64,000 bases of DNA from Alectoria sarmentosa. Taxonomy: Eukaryota > Ascomycota > Lecanoromycetes > Lecanorales > Parmeliaceae. The notes beneath the pieces are model-generated. The model was not told where the DNA came from, did not search any database, and saw only the letters and a list, made by a program, of their open reading frames with translations. Every line of letters starts with the position of its first letter. Position 1 is the first letter of the stretch. Made by a program: the position numbers and the translations under genes. Below are positions 36,792 to 48,498 of the stretch, one piece after another. The stretch is from contig WOGZ01000025.1 of NCBI GenBank assembly GCA_009733775.1, forward strand, positions 62,001 to 126,000, read 5' to 3'.

Positions 36792-37415
36792 TCACTGTTG
36801 CCGAATACTCTGATGTACAAGGACGCAATGTAAGGGCGTCACGCACCATACGTCCGATGGATATACTCTTCGAAGCCGGCTAGCCAAGCCCAGCATGATG
36901 CACGCGAAATCCCAAGAGACGGCGTAGGATATGGAGAGCTGTGAAGCGATTAGCTTTGAATTCAGTCCACACTGCATAAAACAGAGGGTAGCCACTGACC
37001 GTGGGTCCTTCAGGTTACGTCGAAATTCAAAATTGTAAGAAGGAGGATGCTGGCGCGGAAGATAGGGCCTTCGGCATTCTTGAGGGTCAGGAACCAGTAG
37101 GATGTTGTCAGAGATCGTTACTGGATGGGAGGTCTCATGTTGGTCTTCGTGCTGTTGTCGGGCCCGATGTAGGGAGGTACTGATCCTGGCGACAGAGATA
37201 TTTTGCCAATTCGGGAGCTCTTCACATGCGTGTGAAGGATCGAGCGAGTGTCTCGATAGACGATAGCGACGCAGATAGATCCAATGACAGAGCGATTCCT
37301 GTAAATGCACTCAGGGTCAGGTTCGAGAGGACATTGCGGGTCTGTGGGTGGCACAAGGAGCAACCAAAGGCAACTAGTGTCATGAAAATGATGACGATCT
37401 GGATGTTGACAATTA
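36792..37415 (-). CDS. possible multi-exon membrane protein, unrecognised
   Basis: On the minus strand, 36971-36792 (ending at a stop), 37078-37019 and a segment ending at 37122 can be joined in frame by two short introns: 47 nt with GTAACC...TGCAG, and 43 nt with GTAACG, CTGAC and CAAG. The segments encode hydrophobic stretches RASILLLTILNF and LIASQLSISYAVSWDFACIM. Further upstream (37415-37300) IVIIFMTLVAFG and TGIALSLDL are also hydrophobic. This suggests a multi-pass membrane protein, but the 5' end is unresolved, and frames change between segments more than two introns explain. It could equally be a pseudogene. I do not recognise the family. Confidence 0.3.
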
Positions 37416-40400
37416 GCACCAAATATCAGCGATTGGAGAGATTAATTTGAGAGGAAGAAAGTGAAAAAAAGGATTTTTCCCGAAGCGGAGAAGATGACTC
37501 TAGAGACTAAGAGTTCAAGCTGCACAAATTGAAAAAAAAAGAGACCAACGGAGAGAAACCGATATTGACGTTAGAGCTTTTGGCTCTCATCTCAAACGCC
37601 TGAGAGACACTGCATTCCTACGAGTAGAGACCTTTTCTTGCAAGACATCGTTGACAGATAGGCCGAGGAAGAAGACAGGTCCGAAAGGGTCTGAGGAAAG
37701 TGAGACGGCGTCGCAAGAGTTTGATCTCAAATGTGTGTAAGGACGAATGTACGATGATTGGGGCACTGGGAATGATATGCGAGCGAAAATATCTATGCAG
37801 GATGTTTTATAGACAAAGCCTTGGATGGCTGTAAGCAACATCGGACAGAGCAATGAAAATGACTTTATTGATATGCTGATACTTCTTGAGGAAGACTTAG
37901 ATGAAGCGAGCCAGACGTCGTGTGTGTTGCGAGGAGTGGTAATTGCCCCGCTTCAATGCCAAGTGGAGCGGGTAAAGAACCCCGGGAAAAGCACCCCTGA
38001 CATGACCCACTTTCGGGGGCAAGTGCTTATGAATCGGGTCGGGCTCCGGGGCCAACTTCCGAGCACTTTTGCGTATCAGCGATTAAACAGCCCTGTGCAG
38101 AGGCGATCATTTTGGTGGCTCAGGTATTCAACAGCAAACCTCATATGGTGCTTTGGAAGGAATCTCCTCATGAGCATCATTTTTCTTCTATGATCTCACA
38201 GCATCTTTTGAAGATGCCGGCTTCGACTGGATCAGGTATCCAGAAATTCGTCCCGCGAGATCGTGGCGCCGCGGAATGTGAGCCCATCTCATTCTATATC
38301 ACGGGCTAGGAACGCTTTGACGGTACTCCATGCCCACTCAGTGTTCGATGGACGAGATGCCTGCCTCCAAAGAAATCAATGCTAGCTGAAATGTGGCGCC
38401 GTGGAATTCATGAGTAGCAGCTGCGGGCTGTTAGCCCTGAAACACACTAAGCACATCTGGAATAGCGTGATCACATAAAAAAAAAGAATTCATAGCCAGA
38501 TAGTACTTAGAAACCTACACAAATACACACGACTTCAACCTCTCCCGAAATGCCCCTATTACTGCCTGATCATATCCTCCCTTTTAGGATCAATTCATGT
38601 CGCGTAGGGCGTAGGGCTGAGTGAGGTCATGCTAACATGCAATAAGTCCGTGGGGCTGGAACTATCGTCGCTGAACTCCAGCACATGATCCTACACACCA
38701 ACCCGTCTCGCCGTTGAATGATTACCAACCAGTCGAGGATTGGGGGAAATCTGACTGGAACACCTCAGTGCCTCTAACAAGAACTGTCCTACGGCTGGGT
38801 AGAGTATGCATCTCGGGTTCCGCGTCAAAATCTTCACAACTAAGCGAAGGTCGCATAAGTAACTAGTCTACTGTCTCGTCGCAAGAATGAATCCTGCCGT
38901 CACTCGGGGTCTCCCAAATTCGTGAAAATGGACACCCTCAACATGCTTGAGGATGTTGTGGTGGGGGAGAGTGAGGCCCCGCGACGGACCACTAATGTAT
39001 CGACGTTTATAAGACCTTCCACACAGGGCTTCGAAAAGGCGACGTGGAACCAGAGTTCCGTAAGGGCGTTGGCGTTGCGGTGTGGCGCAACGTAAATTGG
39101 GCGCTGGGAACAGGGATGGTGCAGCTCACCCAACTAGGAAGGCTTCTAGAACACCATGCAGATACCTTCCACCTCGGCTAGATAATGCCCAAAATCTCCC
39201 CTTTTCAACAACAAATTTATCCCTGCCTCCCGGGTAGACCATCCAATTGACGTGAGATGGATCTGTACCTCGTGAGTGTGAGGACATTTATCATTCCAGC
39301 ATACCAAAGCTAGTATGGAATTGAGTACCTAGATTCGTTCCAAGGCAACAATTTCACCTTTTCGCTTCATTATACTGTTCAGCACGATCGAGATGGGAAA
39401 GAACGAAGCACGGGGGGAAACGTAATACTTCACATCATCACTGAGGACGGTGCAATTTCAAAGGCCTTTCCGGATTCTTTTGAAATCCCCGGAATAAGGA
39501 GGTTGCTAGCCTAACAAAGGACGTAGAGCGGCAGATTGCTCCTATCACTCCGACCTATACAACCGACGAGTCTCCAATCGATATGGAGTCCTTCCAGGCT
39601 GCATATTGTATCTTAACACGGCGCATTTCTGACCCTCTTATGACACGCAGTGATCGCAACAGGGTATATATCGAGACTAATGATGCGCCTACATCTGCCT
39701 TGTTTTCCTCATCAGATCCGAATCTGGCCGGTCAATACTCTACAGAGAGGGTCTAGCCAGAAAATGGTCATTTCGTATTACATAAGCAGCACTTGCTCAA
39801 CCGGCAAGAATCCAGGATGTGCTAGCCTGCAATAAATTTCGAGCGGCAATGACGCCAAATATGGCGGTCTGCTTGTAAAGTTCCAAGTTCTCTCAACTTT
39901 CCCAATAGTAGATTTGTTATTTACAACATAGAGGGGCCGTTTCGGAAACCATGCCATGCGTCCAAAGACATTTTAGTGCTGACCGTTAGATTTCAAAGAG
40001 CCAAGGTGGAAGGGACTGTCATGATCATCGGACGGGTCGTAATCCTTCGTCCTTTAAGGGCGTGCAAGGATAAGTAAGTAGCTTCTGCCTGCCAAAGGTG
40101 AACAAGTGGTTCTGAATTGCCCACTACTCGGCAGCCATCCTGTTGAACCTTGCGCAACACGTGGCAGCAGTTTTAGCCGCTTCTCGAAATGAGCTGGACA
40201 TGGGGGGGGGAGGAATACAGTGTGGGAGTCCTTGAACTTATCATCCTCTTATGACCTTTTTTCTAGGCGTTGCATCCCCAAGACCATTGCGCTTTCTAGG
40301 CGTTGCGTCTCCAAGACCATTGCGCTATGTTGGGCTTGCATGAACCTCCAACACCGTAGATGACGAAAGCAATGTTAACTGTAGGTACATTACAGCGGCG

Positions 40401-41139
40401 GAATATGGAAGTTGAAACCGAGGAGCCGGAAAGATTTTGGGACTTCAGCTTGGCATCTCTATCTTGGGGGCGGAAACGAGCGGTGAAGTGAGGGTGGAGG
40501 CACCAGAGGGAAAGATTAGCATGACATGTTGAGGTGCATGGTACGCTTGTGTGGCACCCCGTGAACTTGTGTGGCACCCGTGGATTTAAATTCGTGCAAT
40601 GGTCCGCCCATTTCTTAGGTAGGTACCCGAGGTGGCCGCCGCCAACAGGGATTGGCCGCCAAGCGTCTGGTAGACCTGGGACGAGGACAGAGCTCACCAC
40701 TCTTGCGACGACTTTTTGACGAATCAATCGCGAGCGATTATATGCACAACGGAATAGATGCCCACAAAGACAGTTCTAGGGTCATCATTTTTCGACCGGG
40801 ATTGTGTACGTATCACTGATGTAGGTGGCCCGTGCAGTCCTAATTCGAAGACATGATAATATTTTCAACATCAACAGGCCCATTGATCTCGCAGGTCAAA
40901 TTCCGTCGTACAATACATTTTGAAACTTACTAATTTCTATAATTTGTTGCCTGCCAAAGAGTCTTAGTGGCAGCCAGAAGATGTTGATCGAAGAAATCCA
41001 ATTTCCTCCGGAAAAGACCACGCTGACATGACCGTCATCCGTACCGTGAACATATATTGCTTTGCTATACTTCCTTTACTTCTCTACTTGAAGAGCAATT
41101 CGTTACGTCCTGGAGGTGCTTCATCACTAAAGACTGGAG
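37416..41139. other. gene-poor stretch
   Basis: No gene is supported over about 3.7 kb. Composition is ordinary. A frame at 37825-38193 and others have no motif. A 33-bp direct duplication lies at 40261-40326. Sequence near 40620-40680 shares a short GC-rich segment with 19460-19520. Confidence 0.45.
40261..40326 (+). repeat. 33-bp direct tandem duplication
   Basis: Two adjacent copies of a 33-bp unit (start TTCTAGGCGTTGC, end CCAAGACCATTGCGCT) differ at two positions, both transitions. Confidence 0.8.
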
Positions 41140-43324
41140 ATGGAGGATTATGCTCCTGTCGCCCCAGTTTCGCCCCCACGTTCCTTCCAAGGACACGATG
41201 CCCCATTAGGCAGCTCGTCAGCCGACCCCGCTCACTCATTTCCACACGCATTGCAATCTCGCCGAAGATACCATGACACGGTCAACCAACCATCCACACC
41301 GAGGACCACGGGGGTGGAAAAAGCTGTCAGCGAACAAACCCTTTCGGATTTTCCTTCGGTCTCTCAGCAAGCTGCTCTTACAGCCCTCCAACATTATGAC
41401 AACGCAACCATCTTTGCCTGGCTCACAGGGCTTCGTTCCTTTAGACCGGGCGGCGAGAATTGGTTTCAGCCTCATCGTCTCTCGCCCCAGGAACTGGAAG
41501 CAATCTCAGCGTTAAAGGATTGTGCGGATAGCCTCCTCTCAGTATGGCTGGATGCCATTCGCTGCGGTGGTCAGTATTCACCCCATCGTCGGACAAATGG
41601 CCAGTCCCTAATGATATGGCGTAGGAAGTTTCAATGCGCTTCATGATTTCCATGGTAGCAGCTATTTCGCTGGTCAGAGAGCCACTGCGGCATCAACGCA
41701 CAATTCGTGGCATGGATCGTCAAATACTTCCAGGTCCTCATCCAGCTCTTTCGGTGCCTCCGCGTCTCCTTACGACAGTCGCACCAGTCTTAGTACACAA
41801 AGCAGTTCGTGGAGTAGAGGAACTTTCCTCGACCTCTCCCGAGTGCCTTCGATCGATGAGACCGCTGCCACACTGCCGGCCGCTGGTACGCACACCCATT
41901 GGTGCTTCGTCTGCGAAAATCATCGAGTGTTCGCCACCTGCGATGGATGGAAGAGACATATGAAAGAGCATGAAACGAGATACCCCTGCATGCCACACGG
42001 GTGTGAAAGATATACAGTAAACGGTCCAGAGTGTGTACTATGTGGGGCTTTGAATCCAGACGAAAGGCACTACAACTCGCATAAGATACAACCGTGCTCC
42101 AACAGAACTTTGGTCGCCCGAAGTTACACTAGAAAGTCTCATCTCATCAGTCATCTCAAGACCACCCATGGAATTCAAGATGGCTCAACTTTGGCCGAGG
42201 AATGGCGGGATTCTCTGAGCAAGAAGTACTTCTCCTGTGGATTCTGTATCGCTTGCTTCCACTCGCATACGGATCAACTGAATCATATCGACAGTGCTCA
42301 TTATAAGAACCATCAACATATCAGCGAGTGGGATTCTAATAACGCCGTTCTTGGTTTACTGCTCCAGCCCGGTGTCCAAGAGTCGTGGCACAATATATTG
42401 AAGGTACATCCCAGATACAACAATTCAGGCTTTCGCTGGCATCCCGCTGCGGTCAAGCACCTACAGCTCAGATTAGAGAAGCGTGAGGAGCCAGTAGACA
42501 GTCTCGCGTTAGCCGCTTTCAATGAGGGTACATACGACTGGATACAAAACACCCAAGTTGAGTCCATGCCTGTCGCGGGCTTCTCCAATCAAAACATGAA
42601 CATCCAACATAACTTCCCGATCATTCAGTCTCAGTCTACTCCGGCACAGATGATATTCACTCCGAATCAAAGCTCAGTCTTCGATGGTGGAATGATGAAT
42701 AATTCGATCCAATCACAGCACCCCACGTGGCGTTCGATTGCGACCACCCATTCCAGTCCAGGCGTACTAAATGCCAACCCTACAGCATATGAGAATAATT
42801 CGTCGCAAGAAATGATGATAACAGAGCTCCCCCAGAATTTTCGCGATGTACGGCTTGAACCCTCTTCAAGTAGCAGCAACGGCTGGGCGTCACCACAACC
42901 ACCTTCTCGTACGCCCTATAATGGGACGATCCCTATTCCTTCAGATGTGTACGGCGGTCAAACAGGAATTTCAAGCGGTCTGGCGACTGGCGGGAACTGG
43001 CAGGCTTCTCTATCTCCGAAGCCGCTCTCTGGTCATCCTGGACACCAACACAACAGTGCGGGCAGGATCCGGGCTACCGCTGCGACCCAACCTACGTCTT
43101 TAGGTTGTGATTATCTAGCATCGCCCTTGACCCAAGCCACCAGCTCTCCTTCCCATAGCGGTCCACCTTCACTCCTTGCCCGACCAAAAAAGCAGCCTTC
43201 ACGTACCAAGCTTAAGGATCATTACGACATTGATACCGAGGCTGATATGGACATTGACCTCGATCATATACAGTATTTCATGCGTGAAGAGGGGCATACT
43301 CGAAGTGAAAGACGGCACCGTTGA
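41140..43324 (+). CDS. Z5: zinc-finger family protein, two exons
   Basis: Exons 41140-41569 and 41625-43324 give 709 residues, the longest of the family. The 55-nt phase-1 intron has GTCAGT, CTAATG and GCGTAG signals. Exon 1 holds the repeats (TIFAWLTGLRSF, then ALKDCADSLLSVWLDAIR) after a Pro/Ser-rich lead. Exon 2 starts with a long Ser-rich segment, then WCFVCENHRVFATCDGWKRH, CVLCGALNPDERHYNSHKIQ with a following PC, a RSYTRKSHLISHLKTTHG block in which the CKRR cysteine is replaced, and CGFCIACFHSHTDQLNHIDS. EWDSNNAVLGLLLQPGV follows. The tail is Ser/Pro/Gln-rich, with a basic PKKQPSRTKLK nuclear-signal candidate, then an acidic stretch and a terminal ERRHR. Z6 shares this tail plan, so Z5 and Z6 form a subgroup. 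Confidence 0.85.
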
Positions 43325-44457
43325 TACCGCCGACCATAAAGCGAATGCATGAGGTGACAGGCAAGATGCACCCTTAGAGGCGGGATTTGCACTGTCATGC
43401 CCTCGATTATGACTTGTGTTACCTTACAGGCGGACCGTTCAATCCCTCCCACTCATATGCCCTGGTCAGGGAGAGGAGCCCGAGGCGCTGGGGATTGACA
43501 CAATGAACGGAGCAAGTACTTTCCGGTGGCGATTCTGCCAGGAGATGAACCGCCTGAAGGCTCGGAAGCGAACCTGCGATGCTTCTACAGCCAGAAATAC
43601 ATACTCCTGAAGGCAGATACCAGGTCCATCTCACATGAGCAGCTCGTAGTGGAAGCAAATGGAACCCATGCTGGCTTAGTCATGGTGGAGGCTAAATACA
43701 TCGACGTTGACAACAAACAGTCGGCTGTCGGCCAAAGGACCCATTCAAATAGACCGACTTGAAATTGGATTAGTGGTAGTCACTTATTGCACTTCACAAA
43801 TAGCTTTTGTATGAGCACCACGATTTCTTTCTGGCATTAAAGTATCCTTGCGAGTTCAGCGCTAAGGAGACTAGCTGCTAAATATTCTATGCCGGCTCGA
43901 ATGTGGCGGCATGGGATCCACGCCTTTCTCGAAGTTGCGACACATACTTACACTTTCACTGGAGCATATGCTTGCCTTCATTCAACTTCGATGATGGCCC
44001 TACTTTATGAAATGGCATCAATGTTCTCAGAAACTTGGGTTGAATGTCTAGGTAAATTCCAAAGATTCCGATTCAAGTTTTGATCTACTCATATTTGAAC
44101 CCAGAGACCACATAATCGCTACCGCCGAGCGAGGCCATTCGAGGCAGCTAGACCGCTGACGTTTGGCGCTGTTTCCTACGATATTTCCCCAATAATACCC
44201 TCGGTGAACCTCCTTACTCGCCGAATGCTTATAGAGCGACAAAAGTCTTTCGTAATCATCTTGTTTGTTCTCTGATCTTTACTATATGAGTACTACATCT
44301 TCCGCTTCTATCATTCCTACAACAGAAGCATGCAACCACATAATATGAGCGCGGGTTCCGATACTAGAATACCTCACACTACGTGTCGCACATTCTGGAC
44401 TTTTACAGTTCGCTCGATCTTGACCCATATTCAGAGGTCTCCGCTATTTGGTCCTCC
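43325..44457. other. intergenic region, no supported gene
   Basis: Contains the 3' regions of Z5 and of the convergent small membrane-protein gene. No coding motif was seen in the short frames present. Confidence 0.45.
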
Positions 44458-44900
44458 TCATGCTTCTGTGTTAAATTCTCTATCCTCTTGATATCCTTCC
44501 ATTGCCTCAGGATCGGCATCTCCATCTCGAGGAAGATATTCAAGGGCCACGTCGTCGTCAGAGGCCGTTGTGTCGGTGTGGGAACGCCGTGACCCCACTT
44601 GACCATCTACCGAGTATGGCTGTCAGTGGGGTGTCGGAGGTGGAGAGTGAAGAGCATACCAGATCCTATGGCGGGACCAGGTTCCCTCTGCCGAAGCCAG
44701 AACATCATCCACAGTGCGGAAAGTCCGAGAACCGAAGCAACACAGCCAAAGACTACTGTGCCGATACCGCTGGGGCCCCATTGCGAGCCTTGCTGGGAGC
44801 TGAGTGAAGTTATGGTGGATGAAGAAGCGTTGAGGGTGGGTGACGGCTCTGGGGTCTGAGTCTCGTTGTCGAGCAGCATTCTGTTTGTTGCGGCGTGCAA
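44458..44900 (-). CDS. small single-pass membrane protein, two exons
   Basis: On the minus strand, exons 44900-44660 and 44606-44458 are joined across a 53-nt phase-1 intron (GTATGC donor, GGTAG acceptor), giving 129 residues. The N-terminus is Ser/Thr-rich and polar. One membrane helix follows the motif QWGPSGIGTVVFGCVASVLG, with a basic residue cluster after it. Exon 2 encodes an acidic tail (SDDDVALEYLPRDGDAD). The gene at 62237-62654 has the same layout, the same helix motif and the same intron phase. I do not know a function; small W-P-x-VFGC-ASVLG membrane proteins of this sort look typical of filamentous ascomycetes. The start codon is the first in frame; MLLDNE seven codons on is an alternative. 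Confidence 0.6.
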
Positions 44901-45572
44901 GTTCGATAGCGGGACGATGCTTGCACCAAGGTTGGAAGGGGTACTTGATCTTCAGTGAGCTTGACCGAAGGAGAAGGCTGTGTGGTTGTGAAAGAGAATA
45001 GATTCTCCCCAAGCAAACGAAAGGCAGGTCAAATTGAGCGGGGTAGCTTTTAGAACTTTATAAGGGAAAGGGAAAGGGAACTGAGAGAGTCTATATACTT
45101 GTAGTAGAGCAGACGGGAAAGGGCTGCTGCAAGAGGATGAGAAACCCCAAAGGCCACTTGCTTCGCCTGGCCCTGCGCCTGTCCGGTTGCGCGCTCTGGG
45201 TTGGGGCAGATAGGTTGGGGCAGATCAACAGCAATACAGGAAGCGTCGTTGACCGATTTAGCTAATTGGGTCAGCCAGTAAACCAATCCCTCAAGCTCAT
45301 CCCCGGTAAGCGCTATCACTGAAACAGTTAGAGAAGGGATATTCCGTGTTTCAGCAAACGCTAGCGCAAGATGTCTAGGTAGAGTACAGCGTTACGCCAA
45401 AGCCGAAACCTGGGGCAAGAATGGACGGCACGAAGGTTTCCGCTCAAACCTCGCCCTCGGCTCAGATTGAACGAGGCCTTGCTGCTTGCAAGGAATATGG
45501 CGTAAATCAGCAACAGTGTAAAGTAGCTCCAGGCCGAAGTTCTAGAGGCCTTGGCTAGTGAAGCGGTTATTA
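44901..45572. other. intergenic region, no supported gene
   Basis: Promoter side of the small membrane-protein gene. A minus-strand frame at 45050-45319 (89 codons) lacks recognisable motifs. GGTTGGGGCAGAT occurs twice in tandem near 45197-45226. Confidence 0.4.
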
Positions 45573-46016
45573 GGGAGGTTTAGCAACGATAATTAAAAGA
45601 AATAATTAAAAGAAATAGTTAAAAGAAATAATTAAATCATCGGGCTTGGCAAAAACCATCAAAATTTATAATTTTTGAAAATTTCTATCTCATGCGGGTT
45701 AACATCAATTAATTTTTCTAAAAATTTCGGAAATCATGTATTAATATATGTAAAAGATGACATAAAAGAAGCGCAATTTTTTAGTCGCTTTTGATGATGA
45801 TATATGATTGAGAAGTTGAAAAGTTGTCGAATTTGTTTTAAACCAGTGGTTTAATAGATTAAACCACTGGTTTAATCGCCACCCGAAAAATTACCTTGTT
45901 GAGTAATTTTTTTTGTCAAGCCTATGCCAAGCCTGGCAGTGAAAGTTTTAACTGTGGTACTCAATGCGTATTTCTTTTTAATTATTTCTTTTAATTATTG
46001 TTGCTAAACCTCCCTA
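45571..46016. mobile_element. 442-bp non-autonomous relative of the 4-kb element, TA duplication
   Basis: Termini GGGAGGTTTAGCAAC face each other and are flanked by TA (45571-45572 and 46015-46016). Inside each end, AATTAAAAGAAAT is repeated (about four times on the left, twice on the right). The centre has paired AAACCAGTGGTTTAA and TTAAACCACTGGTTT segments at about 45838-45876. The 15-bp terminus matches that of the 3.97-kb element at 22748-26713. It has no coding capacity, so movement would need a transposase from elsewhere. Confidence 0.85.
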
Positions 46017-46480
46017 TTGATAGCGTGTAGGCCAAGTACGGGAGTTATAAGGAGCCCCCAATTTCACAAGCAGAAGTCTGACACTTATAAAAAAATGAGT
46101 GTTGGGGTGGTACAGAATCCAAGCAATCGTACTGGTGTGTGAAAGAGGCAGTGATACTGGCGAAAAGGGGTGGGCTCATTGGTCAAATGACGTTTTTTTG
46201 GTCTCGGGGCATGCCAGCTGCAGGGTTTTTGACCTTCTACCCTGGAGCGATCGCTTGCTTTCTTCTTGGACCAACAAACTTCCACCCACCTTTAGGATTG
46301 GGGTGTGCATAATTAAGCAGAACCCTAGGCTCCTCAATCCTCAAGCTCTTGATGTACCTAGAGCCTCGCAAATAGGGGATATCCTGGTCGAGCGCTGTCA
46401 CGGAAAGGATCCAGGTAAAGATGTAGATGTGGATAGCGAATCGTTTCCGGGCGGGAGCCGCCTCGCGCAGCGCTACATAG
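46017..46480. other. short intergenic stretch
   Basis: An open frame of 158 codons (46099-46575) runs through this stretch and into the neighbouring MITE. It has no recognisable domain and ends inside mobile DNA, so I do not call it a gene. Confidence 0.45.
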
Positions 46481-46644
46481 TACAGGGTCTTTGCACAGCG
46501 GACTGCCCCCCTGTAGCTCCCGAGCGTTGGCTTGGCAGGATCTCAGTGCGCTCATTGATCAAACATGTTTACTAAACGGCCAGGACTGGTTTAGTCACTC
46601 ATGGAAACTAACAGGTGGGCAACCGGATGTGCAAAGACCCTGTA
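46481..46644. mobile_element. MITE family B, copy 1, TA target duplication
   Basis: The ends TACAGGGTCTTTGCACA (46481-46497) and TGTGCAAAGACCCTGTA (46628-46644) are perfect inverted repeats that include the TA. Imperfect complementarity continues inward for about 15 more bases. The element is 160 bp between the TA pair. Size and TA duplication suggest a Tc1/mariner-type MITE. A diverged copy lies at 48335-48491. Confidence 0.85.
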
Positions 46645-46706
46645 CAAGGTAGCAAGCTAAGGATTGCTGGATGCTACTTATCATAGTCATGATACATACC
46701 GCGTTT

Positions 46707-47065
46707 AGCGTATTCATAATCGTTTGCGCGCCTTGACAAGGCCCCTTCCCCACCGCAGAGATCCAAATTTCAACTTTACAATTTCAAAAATCGAATTATA
46801 ATAATTCCAACGGCACATGATTTTTGATAACACACATACAGGGAAGGTGTGAGAAAGATTTTGAATTTTGTTATTTTATCAGAATTGTTGTAGATATCAA
46901 ATAACGACTTGGGTTTATCTCGGCAGCGTTGATATTGTAACGATAAAGCGCCTAATTTGTGTATAGAAAACATTACAATCCGATCTATAATGGTAGAGTT
47001 GAAGTTTGGATCTCTGCGGTGGGGAAGGGGCCTTGCCAAGGCGCGCAAACGATTATAAATACGCT
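46707..47065. mobile_element. 359-bp element with about 70-bp terminal inverted repeats
   Basis: The first about 70 bases (AGCGTATTCATAATCGTTTG, then GCGCGCCTTGACAAGGCCCC and CTTCCCCACCGCAGAGATCC) recur in inverted orientation at the right end with about five differences, four of them transitions. The centre is AT-rich and non-coding. It starts 62 bp after MITE B copy 1. The target duplication is unclear. Confidence 0.8.
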
Positions 47066-47660
47066 GAATGCAGAAGGAGGTGGGAGGGTTGGTAGCGGCT
47101 TTCTGTCTGGATCCTGGATCTAGGCTGCGGATTCAAGGGCTGCCGTCGTCAGCCGGCTTCCACGTGCGCTAGGTCCGTAGGATATCCAAGTACCGCCAAG
47201 GATCCAGATCACTCCGTACTTTACTCTATTGCCGCACAATCTGCAAGCGGAACGCTGATGTGCGGTCTGACAAGGCTGGAGAACGAGTCTCATCATGACA
47301 GGGACAGCAACAGGATCATGCTGTAAGCTTTCCTCAGCTTAGAGAAGCGGGCATACTGCTACTGACGGTCCCGAGTGCGGTGCTCATAACCTCTTCATCG
47401 TACTTCGTGCTCGAGTTGCATATTATTTTTGGCAATGAATACCTTCACCGTGATACAGGTTGGTCGCCTTAATGAGGATTGATTCATTTACCAGCTTTTA
47501 TAACTCGATAACGAAAGCCTTGACCACAAGACATTTGATTCATGAATCACTCCACTATATTGATTCTTCAGCTTCTTACCCAAACGTTTAAGCGCGGGTT
47601 GAATAATTGAAAAGAAATCCAACTCCCTATTCCTGCCACTGTGCATCTCCTCCACCATGC
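47066..47660. other. intergenic stretch
   Basis: No gene supported. Ordinary composition with no repeats noted apart from the flanking elements. Confidence 0.4.
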
Positions 47661-47940
47661 CGAGGGTCGGTGACATAAGTCCCTACCGACTCTCTGGCGC
47701 TAGGCCTAATTTACTACTGTGAAATCATTATTTTTTAAAAATGCACCATTATCACTGGGATATTTATTTCGAAAGTTCGTTGTTAAACATTTTCGCTTTA
47801 TATATTAATCAGCTCGATTTTGAATATAACAGTTTTTCTTTTCAAGTCATTTCATGAGTTGTCATCTCAGGGGTTCTCGGGCAAATTTTGAGTAGGGCTA
47901 CCGGAAGAAAGTCGGCAAGGACTTTTGTCACCGACCCTCG
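47661..47940. mobile_element. 280-bp MITE derived from the 1.45-kb element
   Basis: The ends (CGAGGGTCGGTGACATAAGT at left, inverted at right with few changes) match the termini of the element at 10787-12236. TGC flanks both sides, a 3-bp target duplication like the TCC pair at the larger copy. About 190 bp of left-end and 90 bp of right-end sequence align with the larger element, so this is an internal-deletion derivative. Confidence 0.88.
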
Positions 47941-48154
47941 TGCGAGGGTCCTTGTCTAATCTTATCTTATCTTATCTTATTTTATCTAGGGTTCCCGAAT
48001 CTACAACTTGGGATCGGTACCCTCCCTCGGTGGGTAAAAAGTCCGTTGTTGGCACCAGATTGTTATCATTGGTGAGGGACGACTTTTTGCCTGCATAGCT
48101 CCTGTGGTGGAGTGGCAACTAGCACCGTCCTAGTCGTGAACCTTATACCTTACA
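47941..48154. other. short spacer with CTTAT repeats
   Basis: A run of CTTAT-type pentamers lies at 47960-47987. A tRNA A-box-like string (TGGTGGAGTGG) lies near 48110 but no B box follows. Confidence 0.5.
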
Positions 48155-48498
48155 CCTCGGAATTGAAGGTCTCGATGAGTTCGCGACGAACGAGTTTCAG
48201 TAGATACTTTTGGTACATTAAATCTGAAGAATTATCTTCTCTACCCTTTATATTGCAAAACTTCTATGGTTTGCTACCGTAATTGGTAAGCTGCCACCCC
48301 TTAGAATAATTAGGGGTGTACGGGTTTTTTGCTAAAAGTCTTTGCACATCGGTTCGCCCCTCTTCAGCTGCCAAGTAATGGCTTGGCAGGCTCTCAGCAC
48401 GCTCATCGATCAGATCTCTTTACTAAGCGGCCAAGACTGGTATAGCTGCTCATTGGAACTAGCAGGGGAGCGACCCGATGTACAAAGACTGTACCCGC
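48155..48498. mobile_element. MITE family A, copy 2, split by a nested MITE
   Basis: A diverged copy of the element at 29774-29998. Its right terminus TTTTTTGCTA-CCCGC is interrupted after GCTA by the family B element, and CCCGC resumes right after that insertion. The left end is too diverged to place exactly. Confidence 0.7.
48335..48491. mobile_element. MITE family B, copy 2, nested in MITE A
   Basis: The ends AAAGTCTTTGCACATCGG and, as reverse complement on the right, CAGTCTTTGTACATCGG match family B. TA flanks both sides (48333-48334 and 48492-48493), and the host TIR reads continuously (GCTA-CCCGC) if the insert and one TA are ignored. The interior aligns with copy 1 at GGCTTGGCAGG-TCTCAG and ACTAAGCGGCCA. 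Confidence 0.85.

Noticed and set aside
44403..44606. Plain minus-strand frame beginning MVKWGH as a separate gene
   Set aside because: A different frame of the same stretch joins exon 1 of the small membrane protein in phase and gives an acidic tail like its paralogue.
46099..46575. 158-codon open frame on the plus strand
   Set aside because: No domain or motif, and its end lies inside a MITE; probably a chance frame.
48090..48150. Possible tRNA (string fits the A-box pattern TRGYNNARNGG)
   Set aside because: No B box (GGTTCGANTCC-like) follows and no cloverleaf could be drawn; one short motif is not enough.
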